Positions 20,133 through 29,629 of a stretch of DNA of 64,000 nt are shown here, in pieces. Position numbers and translations under genes: made by a program. Location: contig NZ_WTYA01000005.1 of NCBI RefSeq assembly GCF_009828025.1, positions 1 through 64,000 of the forward strand. The letters run 5' to 3'. Positions within the stretch are counted from its first letter, which is position 1, and each line of letters begins with the position of its first letter. Source of the stretch: Qipengyuania algicida (lineage in GTDB: Bacteria > Pseudomonadota > Alphaproteobacteria > Sphingomonadales > Sphingomonadaceae). The notes beneath the pieces were generated by a model. That model was not told where the DNA came from, did no database searches, and saw only the letters and a list, made by a program, of their open reading frames with translations.

Positions 20133-21155
20133 ATGAAGACCGAAAGCACGCGCGTCACCTCGTTCGACGTCGCCGAGAAGGCGGGCGTCAGCCAGGCGAC
20201 CGTTTCGCGCGCGCTTGCTGGCTCGACGATCATCTCCGAAGCGACGCGCGATAAGGTGCTCCAAGCCGCGCGCGAATTAAACTACCATGTCGACGAACGC
20301 GCGGCGAGCTTGCGGCAGGGCCGCACCCGTAGCCTTGCGGTGGTTCTGATCGCACGGCTCGATGGCGCAATCGACGCAGTCAATCCGGTAGCCCACGCCG
20401 TGCTCGCCGCGGTGCTGAGGTCGGCAGGAAGGCGCAATTTGCAGGCGCTGGTGTCTTATCAAGCGAGCGAAGCAGAATTTGCGGGCGATTTTCCCGATCG
20501 TGGGCTGGCCGACGGAATGATCGTCATCGGGACCACCGCCAATGCGGCCGCGTGGGATTATTTTCGCGCCCTCGACGATGGCGTGCGCAAGGTCGCTTAT
20601 TGGGGTGGCGCGTCGAACGATCTCGCCTTTGTCCGACCCGACAATCATGGCGGCGCGCGCCAGCTGACCGAATATCTGCTGAGTAAAGGTTACCGCAAAC
20701 CCGTGTTCATCGGTGCGAGCGATAGGTACCAGCAGCAATTCCGCGAGAGGCTGGAGGGGTTCAACGCTGCCATGCAGGCAGCCGGTCTTACCGCGCAGAC
20801 TATCGATACGCCCGACGATCTGATGCGCGAAGAGCAGGGTCGCCGGGCTGTCGACCTCCTCCTCGATGACGGGATCGACTGCGATTCCATTTTTGCCGCC
20901 TGCGATGCGAGCGCTCTCGGCGCGATCGAACAGCTTCGTCGTCGCGGTGTGCGATGTCCCGAACAGATCGGCGTGGTCGGTTTCGATGGCATCGCGGCAG
21001 GCAATCACTCATTTCCCACACTCACCACCGTCCGGGCGGATTTCGACGCGGCGGGGGAGGCTCTGGTCGAGATGGCGCTCGCTGATTCTCCGATGAGCCG
21101 ACGGGTCCCGGTGAGTTTGGTCGAACGCGAAAGCGCCCTCGGGCCGAAGGTGTAA
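20133..21155 (+). CDS. LacI-family transcriptional regulator
   Basis: Predicted ligand-responsive DNA-binding regulator, 340 residues. The N-terminal helix-turn-helix is typical of LacI (TSFDVAEKAGVSQATVSRALAG) with the hinge-helix stretch after it. A periplasmic-binding-protein-like sensor domain ends in GVVGFDGIAAG and the LTTVR motif that marks LacI/PurR proteins. I start it at the ATG 20133 because the DNA-binding domain begins there; an ATG at 20076 would add 19 unrelated residues. It lies between two secreted hydrolase genes on the same strand, so control of peptide, ester or sugar uptake is possible. No LacI-type palindromic operator was recognised nearby. Confidence 0.88.
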   Translation: MKTESTRVTSFDVAEKAGVSQATVSRALAGSTIISEATRDKVLQAARELNYHVDERAASLRQGRTRSLAVVLIARLDGAIDAVNPVAHAVLAAVLRSAGRRNLQALVSYQASEAEFAGDFPDRGLADGMIVIGTTANAAAWDYFRALDDGVRKVAYWGGASNDLAFVRPDNHGGARQLTEYLLSKGYRKPVFIGASDRYQQQFRERLEGFNAAMQAAGLTAQTIDTPDDLMREEQGRRAVDLLLDDGIDCDSIFAACDASALGAIEQLRRRGVRCPEQIGVVGFDGIAAGNHSFPTLTTVRADFDAAGEALVEMALADSPMSRRVPVSLVERESALGPKV

Positions 21156-21220
21156 ATTTGCCCTTTACGCGGCGCGACGGATGGTGTCCGGTCGCGCGCG
21201 AAAACAGGGAGCAAACCACC

Positions 21221-23152
21221 ATGTCGCCACGTCTTGCCGCCATCATCGCCGTAACCGCCTTGCCGCTGATCGCTGCAGGCCAGCCGGGCTATACTCCGGG
21301 TAAGGTGACGCCGGATATGGTCCAGACGGGCTCCGACATACCCAAGGATTGGCAGCAACCTCAGGAGGCATTCGATTACGTCAAGAAGGACGTGATGATC
21401 CCGATGCGCGACGGGGTGAAGCTGCACACGGTCATCATGATCCCCAAGGGTGCGCATAATCTGCCGATGCTGCTCGAACGCACGCCCTATAACGCCAGCG
21501 GTTTTGCGCCCAACAACAGCCCGCACATGAAGGATGCGGTGTGGTCGGGCGACACCGATTGGGCCGATGGTCGCTATATCCTTGTGTGGCAGGATGTGCG
21601 GGGGAAATACGGCTCGGAAGGCGATTATGTGATGACCCGCCCGCCGCGCGGGCCGCTCAACCCCAGCAAGACCGACGACACCACCGACGCGTGGGACACG
21701 ATCGACTGGCTGGTTAAGAATGTAAAGCAGTCCAACGGCCGGGTCGGCATGATCGGGTCGAGCTATGACGGGTGGACGGTTACCATGGCGCTGCTCGACC
21801 CGCATCCGGCGCTGAAAGTTACCGCGCCCGAAAGCCCGATGGTCGATGGCTGGATGGGTGACGACTGGTTTCACAATGGCGCATTTCGCCTCGGCAATCT
21901 CGATTTCTTCGTCAGCCAATCGAGCGTGAAGGGCGGGGGCGAAGGCATCCCGCGTGAAGGCTACGACGATTACGAGAATTTCCTGGAAGCGGGATCGGCT
22001 GGCGCGATGGCGCAGGCCAATGGGCTGGAGCAATTGCCATGGTACAATCGCGTGGTCGCGCACCCGGCCTATGATGCTTTCTGGCAATTGCAGGCAGTCG
22101 ACAAAATGGTCGCAGCCAAGCCGTCAAATGTGCCGACCATGTGGCTCCAGGGCATGTGGGATCAGGAGGACATCTATGGTGCAGTACACGCCTGGGAGGC
22201 GCTGAAGAAAGCCGGCTACGCCAGCAACAACCATCTAGTGATCGGCCCATGGTGGCATAGCCAGATCAATCGCGAGGGCTGGAACCTCGGGCCACTCAAG
22301 TGGAGCGGCGATACCGCGCGGAAATTCCGCAAGAACTGGATTATCCCGTTCTTCGACCAGTATCTGATCGATGGCGCACCGGCAAAACCGCTGCCGCAGG
22401 CGATGCTCTACGATCCGCAAGCGGACAAATGGGACCAGTTTGCCGATTGGAAAATTGCTGGCAACCAGACGCTGACCCCGATCTATCTTCAGGCGGACAT
22501 GGGGCTTGGTTTCGGTCAGGCTGCAGCAGGATCGGACAGTTATGTGTCCGACCCGGCCCGCCCCATCCCCTATCTCGCGCGGCCAATCCCGGCCGACAAT
22601 GAAAGCCGCTGGCGTACCTGGCTGGTGCAGGATCAGCGTTTCGTGGCCAATCGGGCCGACGTGCTCAGCTATCAAACGCCGGTGTTGACCAAATCGGTGA
22701 CCATCGAAGGAGCGCCGATTGCCAATATCTTTGCCAGGACCACCGGGACCGACGGCGATTTCGTCGTCAAACTGATCGACGTGTATCCGCAAACCTATCC
22801 TGAAGATCCCAAGATGGGCGGCTATCAGTTGCCGGTTTCGCTCGACATCTTTCGTGGGCGTTACCGCAAGAGCTATTCCGATCCCTCTCCGATCCCGGCG
22901 GGCAAGGTGCAGCAGTACAAGTTCCGCCTGCCGACGGTGAACTATACCTTCAAGCCCGGTCACCGGATCATGGTGCAGATTCAGTCGAGCCTGTTCCCTG
23001 TCTACGATCGCAATCCGCAGACCTATGTGCAGAACATCTTCTTCGCCAAGCCGGACGACTATCGCAAGGCGACAGTGAGTATCGAGCATGGCGGGGCAGC
23101 GGCGAGTGCGGTGTTGTTGCCGGTGGTCGACAAAAGCGGGGCGGGAGACTGA
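21221..23152 (+). CDS. CocE/NonD family serine hydrolase (alpha-amino-acid ester hydrolase-like)
   Basis: Predicted exported alpha/beta hydrolase of the X-Pro dipeptidyl-peptidase (S15) superfamily, 643 residues. The N-terminal peptide (RLAAIIAVTALPLIAAG) looks like a signal sequence. The nucleophile elbow is GSSYDGWT around residue 185, the GxSYxG form of CocE and alpha-amino-acid ester hydrolases, and a C-terminal jelly-roll domain follows (GHRIMVQIQSSLFPVYDRN). The start at 21221 is preceded by AGGGAG. Family members hydrolyse acyl esters, beta-lactam side chains or proline dipeptides; the substrate here is unknown. Confidence 0.88.
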   Translation: MSPRLAAIIAVTALPLIAAGQPGYTPGKVTPDMVQTGSDIPKDWQQPQEAFDYVKKDVMIPMRDGVKLHTVIMIPKGAHNLPMLLERTPYNASGFAPNNSPHMKDAVWSGDTDWADGRYILVWQDVRGKYGSEGDYVMTRPPRGPLNPSKTDDTTDAWDTIDWLVKNVKQSNGRVGMIGSSYDGWTVTMALLDPHPALKVTAPESPMVDGWMGDDWFHNGAFRLGNLDFFVSQSSVKGGGEGIPREGYDDYENFLEAGSAGAMAQANGLEQLPWYNRVVAHPAYDAFWQLQAVDKMVAAKPSNVPTMWLQGMWDQEDIYGAVHAWEALKKAGYASNNHLVIGPWWHSQINREGWNLGPLKWSGDTARKFRKNWIIPFFDQYLIDGAPAKPLPQAMLYDPQADKWDQFADWKIAGNQTLTPIYLQADMGLGFGQAAAGSDSYVSDPARPIPYLARPIPADNESRWRTWLVQDQRFVANRADVLSYQTPVLTKSVTIEGAPIANIFARTTGTDGDFVVKLIDVYPQTYPEDPKMGGYQLPVSLDIFRGRYRKSYSDPSPIPAGKVQQYKFRLPTVNYTFKPGHRIMVQIQSSLFPVYDRNPQTYVQNIFFAKPDDYRKATVSIEHGGAAASAVLLPVVDKSGAGD

Positions 23153-23167
23153 CCGCATACTTCTGTC

Positions 23168-23213
23168 GCTGCGTTCCGACCGGCAGTCCGCTTGCTGGAC
23201 CGGTCGACGCAGC
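23168..23213 (+). terminator. strong hairpin downstream of the CocE hydrolase gene
   Basis: Sixteen bases after the stop codon an inverted repeat pairs GCTGCGT with ACGCAGC (7 bp), then GACCGG with CCGGTC (6 bp), then TCC with GGA around a short loop. No T-tract follows on the plus strand, so it is a GC-rich hairpin that may end transcription with help from Rho, or stabilise the 3' end of the mRNA. Confidence 0.45.
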
Positions 23214-23749
23214 TGGGCCTGAAGCGCGAGTGGGGCGATGCAGTAACGCTTCAGCGAGTCTGACGATCGCGATTGCCAAGTTCGAGAGGCGCGGATTTCG
23301 AGCGGGCAATCTCGCTTCACCCGGCAGGTGGCGAGTTCCGGATCGGGACGGTGTGGAAACGACTCCCATTGCCATGCTTTGATCATGCCAACGCCACTAA
23401 TGTGATCTTAACCTTGTCTGGCTACTCAGCGATCGAACGGCGGAGTAGGTGTATGAGCAATTTCACGATACGGACGAATGTCGGAAATCACCCGAACAAG
23501 GTTGAAACAGAGGGATAATTCGAAAATTGCGCTCGCATCTTCGCTCAAGCGTCGGTGGTGTAACACGGAATCTATGAAGTCGAAATTCTACAATACTGTA
23601 ATGGCGCGGTGGTGTATGTCTTCTATGAAAATTGTTCACGTTGTTGACAGTGAATGTATCGATATGCGGCACTGGAGATGCAACGGTTCAGACCGGTTAG
23701 CCGGCATCTGTCGATAGATTTAAATGAACTTGCAAGCTTTGGATTATCA
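23214..23749. other. 536-bp intergenic region upstream of the EPS locus
   Basis: No convincing gene is present; short open frames here lack ribosome-binding sites and recognisable sequence. From about 23400 the region becomes richer in A and T than its neighbours, as expected for a promoter region of the sugar transferase gene. Two imperfect copies of a motif CGGTGGTGTA (at 23553 and 23607), each followed by CTATGAA after a few bases, are visible. A TTGACA at 23644 has no convincing -10 partner at normal spacing. Confidence 0.4.
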
Positions 23750-25144
23750 ATGAAAGATCCCGGAAGCCTCGAAATCGACGAGCAGGATGCCGCCATTGTC
23801 GCGCGGGATATGCATTCACGTCAGACGGCCAGGCTTTCGCTCTATGCAAGGCTGATCTTGTCCGATGCGTTGGCGGTGATCATTGCCTTCGGGGTGGCGA
23901 ACCAGTTTCGCGACGAAGCGTGGCTTGCGCCCAACGGCATCAGCCTGATCTTCGTCATCCTGCCTCTTCTGGTGATCGTGGCGGGCAACATGGGCGCGTA
24001 CACGCTCGAGGTGCTGTCTGACTTTGCCGAGAGCGCAAGGCGGATCGTCTATGCGATAGTCCAGACGTTCATGATCGTATTCGCGGTCTTTTTTATCACT
24101 CAGACCGCTGCGGATATATCGCGTGTCGGCGTCGCCGTGGTGTTTTCGACCACCTTGCTGGTTGCACTGCTCGGTCGATATCTTGCGCATCGCTGGGTCA
24201 AAAACGCTTTGCAAGGCGTGTTGTTCGACGAATTGGTGATCGTCGATTCCGTGCCCATGCCCAAGATACAGGCACGCTTTGTTGTTGATGCCAGACAGAA
24301 CGGACTGGAGCCCGATCTGAGCGATCCGGCCATGCTTGAACGGTTTGCCAGGGCCACCGATTTCTATGATCGTGTGGTGGTGGCATGTAGCGTGGAGCGT
24401 CAGGCCCAATGGGCGACCTTGCTCAAATCGATCAACGCGACGGGCGAGTTGCTCGTCGAGCAACGCAATGAAGTTGGCGTAATCGGGATCGATAATTTTT
24501 CGGGGCTGGGTACGCTGATCGTGTCACGCGGATCTCTCAGTCTGGCGGATCGCATCAAGAAACGGATGTTCGATATTGCGATCGCCTTGCCAGCGGTAAT
24601 CCTGCTCGGTCCCCTGCTGATTTTGGTCGCGATTGGCATCAAACTGGACAGTCGTGGGCCGGTTTTCTTCAGGCAACCGCGGGTCGGGCGCAACAATGTG
24701 CCGTTCATGATCTACAAGTTTCGATCGATGCGGCAGGACGCCAGCGATGCGCAGGGTAACCAATCGACGCGGCGCGATGATGATCGGATTTCGCGGTTCG
24801 GGCGCTTCATTAGGCGCACGAGCATTGATGAGATTCCGCAGCTCTTCAATGTCATAAAGGGTGAAATGAGTATCGTCGGGCCGCGTCCCCATGCGCTCGG
24901 ATCTACCGCCGATGATCGCCTGTTCTGGGAAATCACCCAGCGATATTGGGAGCGCCACGCGCTGAAACCGGGGATCACCGGGTTGGCGCAGATTCGCGGA
25001 TTTCGTGGCGCGACCGAGAAGACGAGCGACCTCACGAATCGGCTTCAGTCTGATCTGGAATATCTCTCAGGCTGGCGTCTTTGGCGCGATGTGGAGATCA
25101 TGTTTGCGACCTTGCGGGTACTGGTCCATCCCAACGCCTATTGA
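23750..25144 (+). CDS. priming sugar transferase (undecaprenyl-phosphate hexose-1-phosphate transferase type)
   Basis: Predicted inner-membrane enzyme that transfers the first sugar phosphate to undecaprenyl phosphate, starting repeat-unit assembly of the EPS. From the ATG at 23750 the product is 464 residues: four N-terminal membrane helices, a nucleotide-binding-like central domain, then from about residue 265 the bacterial sugar transferase domain (KRMFDIAIALPAVILL, a hydrophobic hairpin, YKFRSM, IDEIPQLFNV, GEMSIVGPRPH, KPGITGLAQI). This is the GumD/WbaP/EpsB layout. Start codons at 23654 and 23678 are also in frame; none has a strong ribosome-binding site. It opens the EPS locus. Confidence 0.9.
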   Translation: MKDPGSLEIDEQDAAIVARDMHSRQTARLSLYARLILSDALAVIIAFGVANQFRDEAWLAPNGISLIFVILPLLVIVAGNMGAYTLEVLSDFAESARRIVYAIVQTFMIVFAVFFITQTAADISRVGVAVVFSTTLLVALLGRYLAHRWVKNALQGVLFDELVIVDSVPMPKIQARFVVDARQNGLEPDLSDPAMLERFARATDFYDRVVVACSVERQAQWATLLKSINATGELLVEQRNEVGVIGIDNFSGLGTLIVSRGSLSLADRIKKRMFDIAIALPAVILLGPLLILVAIGIKLDSRGPVFFRQPRVGRNNVPFMIYKFRSMRQDASDAQGNQSTRRDDDRISRFGRFIRRTSIDEIPQLFNVIKGEMSIVGPRPHALGSTADDRLFWEITQRYWERHALKPGITGLAQIRGFRGATEKTSDLTNRLQSDLEYLSGWRLWRDVEIMFATLRVLVHPNAY

Positions 25145-25375
25145 AGTGGGGCATATGGATTTCTGATGATATTTGCTGTCACAGATATTGTGTCTTTTGA
25201 CCGGTCCCTGCCTTCATCGTCCCAGCGTTTTCAAAAGCCTGATTGGCAATCGCTGTTCGGATGTTACCACATTCCGTTTGGTCGGGTATCACTGAATTAA
25301 TGCCCAGTCGGATACCGGTCGCCGGTCATCACAGAGCCAAGCACTCCATCGCTATTATGTACCGAAAGCTAGGAA

Positions 25376-25624
25376 TCAGGCCTTGATGCGTGGCTTGAGG
25401 ACTAGGATCACATAGGCGATCGACGCTATGCCCACGGCTATAGCGACAATGTGGTTACCTTCGTTGCCGAAGTAGTTGGTGAGCGCAGCGCCAATTGCTG
25501 GCGGCAGATAGTGCCAAATGGTATCCGGCGGATTTTCCAGGGACGAGCGCTGCAGGAACAGCGTCACCAGTCCGGCAAACCCCAATACCGTAATCCAGTC
25601 ATATACCGTTTCCACAAGCGGCAT
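25376..25624 (-). CDS. small membrane protein, probable XrtV sorting system accessory protein
   Basis: An 82-residue protein with two or three hydrophobic helices: VYDWITVLGFAGLVTLFLQR, then WHYLPPAIGAALTNYFGNEG, then a C-terminal helix ending in KPRIKA. From memory this strongly resembles the short family annotated as accessory protein of the exosortase V (XrtV) system in Sphingomonadales, with the characteristic YDW, FLQRS and NYxGNEG stretches; I could not run a profile search. An exosortase and EpsI lie 3 kb away, supporting the assignment. The protein has no catalytic motif; its function is unknown. Start ATG at 25624. Confidence 0.75.
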   Translation of the reverse strand: MPLVETVYDWITVLGFAGLVTLFLQRSSLENPPDTIWHYLPPAIGAALTNYFGNEGNHIVAIAVGIASIAYVILVLKPRIKA

Positions 25625-25794
25625 CCTTTAATGTGCATTTGTTGCTGCCGCATTAGAGTAGTGCAGCAGCGACTGCAAACCCGGCTGGCAGTCTTGTTCA
25701 ACTTTGAACCACTTGCGCGGCACAGTCTTGTGCTCAAAAACTGCGTCCGGCCTCACAGGAGGGTACCGGATGCTGATGTCACCGTGGTCGCTTT

Positions 25795-27063
25795 TCAGGT
25801 CAGCGGAATGGTCTGGCCGACTGCAGGGACTGGGATGACGGCGTTGGGATTAGTCCAACCATAAGTGGGCTGTTGTGCGCCAACCATCTGCTGGCCGTTG
25901 CACAAGTCTCCGCCAGTCCCACTGTAGTGTCCGTTTATGCAGCCGTCGGTCCAAGCTTTAAGCGTGTCATCATCCCATGCGCCAAGCCAGTCTGCATGGA
26001 CGGTGCTTCCCGCGGGCAGCCCCATCATCTTGTCCGAAGAGAACTCCGCATCGGCCAAGCCACCAGCCGGAACCGTAAAGAAAACCGAGAAGGTGAAAGT
26101 CGGCAGAATGTAGGGATATCCTGTCGGACATCTCTCCACACCGGTATTCCCATAGGTCGTATCGTGAGTCTGCGCGCGGTGATCGGGCGTGTCGAGATTT
26201 TTGCCGTCCCAACAATTCGGAGCGATCATTTGAACGCCGAGCCGCGCACCCGCAGGGCAACCCTTGGCGACCACACTGAAGTCGCTACTGCTCAGACCGG
26301 CCGATTCGCACACGAAGTTGACGCCGTCCCGACGATTGTCGGCATAGACGCCACCTTGCATGGTGCGCCCAAACACGTAGCGAAGGCCGCGCGGGAGCGC
26401 GATGCATCCCTTTTCCGACATCGCACCGGGAGCGCAGTGTGGATCGCTGTCCGGAAGACGCTTGTAATAGACCGAAGCCCAGTCGGGCACCACAACATTA
26501 CCATGGCCGTCGAGAAGTGCGGGCATCCAGTAACCCGACCGGTTTAACAGGCCGCAGGTGCTTTTACCGCTCGAACGCAGGCTCTTGTACGTCGAATTGG
26601 CATCGGTTTCATCATTACCGAAGAACAGGTGAAGGTGGCTCTTGCCTGCTTGGCCCGGATAAACAATTGGATCGTCATACGAAAGGTGGCTTGGAGCACA
26701 GATCAAACGGAAAGCACCGACCGGATCGCCACCCATACTCCCTGGAATAACTCCTGTTCCCCATGAAGCCTGGAGCATGGAGGCGCGATCGTAATTGGGT
26801 GCAACCTTATCCATTTGCGGATAGCCTTCCGATGTGTCCGTGCCGACGATAGACGTGCTGGAGCTGGCAGTCGTTGTTGTACTCGTCGGGGTTGGGGTCG
26901 GACTCGAAGTCGAGGTCGGACTAGGCGTCGGGCTAGCAACACCAAGATCGGGCCCAGCAGAGGCGGTGGGGATCCCCACAGATTCCGCGCCACAGCCACT
27001 TAGCAACAGGGCTGCCAGACTGATCGCAAACGAGCCTTTCGATGTCCGCACACTTAACTCCAC
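25795..27063 (-). CDS. DUF1996 lipoprotein
   Basis: Exported protein of unknown function. A GTG start at 27063, preceded by GGAG nine bases upstream, gives a compact lipoprotein signal (FAISLAALLLSGC); the first available codon at 27120 would add 19 residues. After the cysteine comes a low-complexity proline/serine/threonine linker of about 50 residues, then a DUF1996 domain with GKSHLHLFFGN, YWMPAL, RGLRYVFGR, a conserved NCWDG, and near the end HADWLGAWDDDTLKAW followed by CINGHYSGTGGDLC. Many conserved cysteines suggest disulfides outside the cytoplasm. A paralogue lies at 42545-43804, at the other side of the core EPS genes. Confidence 0.85.
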   Translation of the reverse strand: MELSVRTSKGSFAISLAALLLSGCGAESVGIPTASAGPDLGVASPTPSPTSTSSPTPTPTSTTTTASSSTSIVGTDTSEGYPQMDKVAPNYDRASMLQASWGTGVIPGSMGGDPVGAFRLICAPSHLSYDDPIVYPGQAGKSHLHLFFGNDETDANSTYKSLRSSGKSTCGLLNRSGYWMPALLDGHGNVVVPDWASVYYKRLPDSDPHCAPGAMSEKGCIALPRGLRYVFGRTMQGGVYADNRRDGVNFVCESAGLSSSDFSVVAKGCPAGARLGVQMIAPNCWDGKNLDTPDHRAQTHDTTYGNTGVERCPTGYPYILPTFTFSVFFTVPAGGLADAEFSSDKMMGLPAGSTVHADWLGAWDDDTLKAWTDGCINGHYSGTGGDLCNGQQMVGAQQPTYGWTNPNAVIPVPAVGQTIPLT

Positions 27064-27578
27064 GCTGAGAAACTCCGTGAAGCTGAAATGGCAAAAACTA
27101 CCTAAAGCTAACCTGCACAACTCGGTTAACTAGATGTGATTTGGACAAAAACGGGATCAATTAAGGCAGAATTGCGGCGTGCTGAGGATACAATTTGGAT
27201 TTGACGTTATTCAGCCAAAAACTGAGAAAGAAGATAAGGTCTGAAACTCTCAGAGGATCGCGTTTTTGTGCATATATTTTGGCTACTAGGTATTAAGATC
27301 AACTAAATATTAAATAATAGTTAACCATGATTCCGGCTGAAAATATCGGTTTGGAGGCAGATGCATGGGCCAACCTCTACCAGCGTTCGAATGAAAAATG
27401 CGAAGACTATGATGCCGACAAGCTGGAACATGTCGATAAGATGGCCGTTACGCTCGCCGCCTGAAGGATATTTAGCTGGAATGGAAGGCTGCCGAAATTT
27501 TACGCTTTCACAGGGCTTTCGCGATAATTGACAAAAATGAAGCACTCGTGTTCGGAGCGGCTTCTGCCGGAGGAATAA
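27064..27578. other. 515-bp divergent intergenic region, A/T-rich
   Basis: This gap separates the minus-strand DUF1996 lipoprotein gene from the plus-strand decarboxylase gene and should hold both promoters. The stretch about 27255-27325 is strongly A/T-rich against a GC-rich genome. A 45-codon open frame at 27327-27464 and a minus-strand frame at 27321-27545 are present, but neither has a ribosome-binding site or recognisable sequence. I see no defined operator. Confidence 0.4.
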
Positions 27579-28532
27579 ATGGCGCGTAACGCATATGGAC
27601 GGAAGCGAACTCTTGTAACTGGTGGGGCGGGCTTTCTTGGCTCACATCTGATCGATCGATTGATCGAGCGCGGGGACGAGGTGTTATGCGTCGACAATCT
27701 ATTTACCGGTGACAAACGCAACCTCGATCATCTGGTGGGCCATCCGCGCTTCGAATTCATGCGCCATGACGTATGTTTTCCGCTGTTCGTCGAGGTAGAC
27801 GAAATCTGGAACCTCGCCTGCCCGGCCAGTCCGGTGCATTACCAGCACGATCCGGTGCAGACGACCAAGACATCGGTGCACGGTGCGATCAATATGCTGG
27901 GTCTCGCCAAGCGATTGGGGGTGCGCATATTCCAAGCTTCTACCAGCGAGGTCTATGGCGACCCGCATGTCCATCCGCAGCAAGAGCAGTATTGGGGCAA
28001 CGTCAACCCGATCGGAATTCGCAGTTGCTACGACGAAGGCAAACGCTGCGCCGAGACGCTATTCTTCGATTACCATCGCCAGCATGGCGTAGAGATTAAG
28101 GTCGCGCGTATCTTCAACACCTATGGCCCTCGGATGCATCCGTCCGATGGTCGCGTGGTTTCGAACTTCATCATGCAGGCGCTGAGGAATGAGCCGATTA
28201 CCCTCTATGGCGAAGGCAAGCAAACGCGTAGCTTCTGCTATGTCGATGATTTGATTGACGGTTTTCTGGCGCTGATGGCGACCGAAGACGATCGTCCCGG
28301 GCCGGTCAATATCGGCAATCCGCGCGAATTCACCATCCGCCAACTGGCCGAAAAGGTCATCGCCATGACTGGATCAAGTTCGACGATCGTCGAGCGCCCG
28401 CTACCGCAGGATGATCCCCTCCAGCGCAAGCCCGACATCTCGCTGGCCAAGGAGTGGTTTGGCTGGGAGCCCAATTTTGCTCTAGAACAGGGTTTGGACA
28501 AGACGATCGCCTATTTTAAAGAGATCTCCTAA
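27579..28532 (+). CDS. UDP-glucuronate decarboxylase (UDP-xylose synthase)
   Basis: Short-chain dehydrogenase that converts UDP-glucuronate to UDP-xylose. The 317-residue protein begins with the Rossmann motif GGAGFLGSH (residues 15-23), has the catalytic YxxxK as YDEGK (Y151, K155), and the UXS-type segments [29 protein letters not shown] and [13 protein letters not shown]. These point to UXS rather than to 4-epimerases. The ATG is preceded by GGAGGAA. Presence in the EPS locus suggests xylose, or arabinose derived from it, in the polymer. Confidence 0.9.
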   Translation: MARNAYGRKRTLVTGGAGFLGSHLIDRLIERGDEVLCVDNLFTGDKRNLDHLVGHPRFEFMRHDVCFPLFVEVDEIWNLACPASPVHYQHDPVQTTKTSVHGAINMLGLAKRLGVRIFQASTSEVYGDPHVHPQQEQYWGNVNPIGIRSCYDEGKRCAETLFFDYHRQHGVEIKVARIFNTYGPRMHPSDGRVVSNFIMQALRNEPITLYGEGKQTRSFCYVDDLIDGFLALMATEDDRPGPVNIGNPREFTIRQLAEKVIAMTGSSSTIVERPLPQDDPLQRKPDISLAKEWFGWEPNFALEQGLDKTIAYFKEIS

Positions 28533-28672
28533 GATAACTATGACTTGTCATGCTGTTCGGTTTCGGAACAGTGTGCGCGAGTTGGGCTTGACCACCAAGT
28601 TATTGCATCGGATATTGCAGTGGTGGGGAAAGACGAAATGCGCATTTCGCGCGCCGTCAGCTTGGATGGATA

Positions 28673-29629
28673 TTGAACAAGATTGATCTTGCGAGCCAGG
28701 CAGTAGATCCTGACGACACGGCAACGACTGCCGGTAGCGTTGCCTCTACGGATTCTGGAACATTGTTCTCGGGTTTGCCGTGGGCCGATTACGTTTTCAT
28801 TGCAGGCGTGCTGGCTATTGCCCTGCCGACCTTCCTTTTCGTGGCCACAAGCACCTGGTCGACCGAGGAGGGCGCTTATGGTCCGATCATCCTGGCTACG
28901 GGTCTATGGTTACTATGGCACGAGTGGCAAGGTGTCCGTCACCTGATCAAGGCCCCGCCGGCGTGGCACGTCGCTATATTACTGGCGATATTCATCCCGA
29001 TTTACTTGCTTGCGCGGATCACCCAAATCGTCGAAATTGAAGGCTACGCTATGTACTGCGTGCTGCTGTCGGCAGTTTATGGTCTGGTCGGCGGGCGGTT
29101 TATGAGAGCGATGTTCTTTCCGCTTCTCTATCTCGCGTTTGTTTTTCCTCCTCCCGATACGGTGATCTACACGCTCACCTTGCCGCTCAAAATGGCGATC
29201 ACCAAAACCGCGATCGCGTTTTTGCAACTGTTCGGAATGCCAATCGGCGGTACAGGCGTGACCATCCAGATCGGGCAGTATCAATTGCTCGTGGCGGCAG
29301 CCTGCTCTGGTCTCAATTCGATCGTTTCTTTGTCCGCGTTGACTTTGTTCTACATCTATCTGATGCACAAGAACGAGCGCCGTCATCAGTTTATTCTACT
29401 GCTGTTTGTCCTTCCCGTGGCGATTGCAGCGAATTTCTTCCGGGTGTTGATCCTGATCCTTTTGACCTATTTTGCCGGTGAAGCGGTGGCGCAGGGCTTT
29501 CTTCACGAATTGGCAGGCATGACGATGTTCATACTGGCCCTGCTTTTTATTTTCCTGCTCGACATGGGACTGACCAGAATGTTCGCCCGCAAGGCCGGTC
29601 GCAACGATAAGGATCGCCTCCATGGATGA
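28673..29629 (+). CDS. xrtV: exosortase, probably exosortase V (XrtV)
   Basis: Polytopic inner-membrane cysteine transpeptidase of the exosortase/archaeosortase family, 318 residues with about eight helices. The catalytic triad is visible: C211 in AAACSGLNSI, R257 in NFFRVLILILL, and H278 in LHELAGM. The start is TTG at 28673; an in-frame ATG is absent before the first helix. It overlaps the EpsI gene by eight bases. The V subtype is inferred from the nearby small protein at 25376 and the lineage; PEP-CTERM-type exosortases (XrtA/B) are the alternative. No protein with a recognisable sorting tail is encoded in this window. Confidence 0.85.
   Translation: MNKIDLASQAVDPDDTATTAGSVASTDSGTLFSGLPWADYVFIAGVLAIALPTFLFVATSTWSTEEGAYGPIILATGLWLLWHEWQGVRHLIKAPPAWHVAILLAIFIPIYLLARITQIVEIEGYAMYCVLLSAVYGLVGGRFMRAMFFPLLYLAFVFPPPDTVIYTLTLPLKMAITKTAIAFLQLFGMPIGGTGVTIQIGQYQLLVAAACSGLNSIVSLSALTLFYIYLMHKNERRHQFILLLFVLPVAIAANFFRVLILILLTYFAGEAVAQGFLHELAGMTMFILALLFIFLLDMGLTRMFARKAGRNDKDRLHG

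Noticed and set aside
23644..23672. TTGACA as a sigma-70 -35 box
   Set aside because: No acceptable -10 sequence at 16-18 bases; not enough to call a promoter.
23478..23717. 79-codon plus-strand open frame before the sugar transferase gene
   Set aside because: Sequence looks random, overlaps the probable promoter and the transferase start.
27327..27464. 45-codon plus-strand open frame between the DUF1996 and decarboxylase genes
   Set aside because: No ribosome-binding site, no recognisable sequence, and it lies in a divergent promoter region.
27321..27545. 74-codon minus-strand open frame with one hydrophobic stretch
   Set aside because: Same divergent region, no ribosome-binding site; the hydrophobic stretch arises opposite the other small frame.
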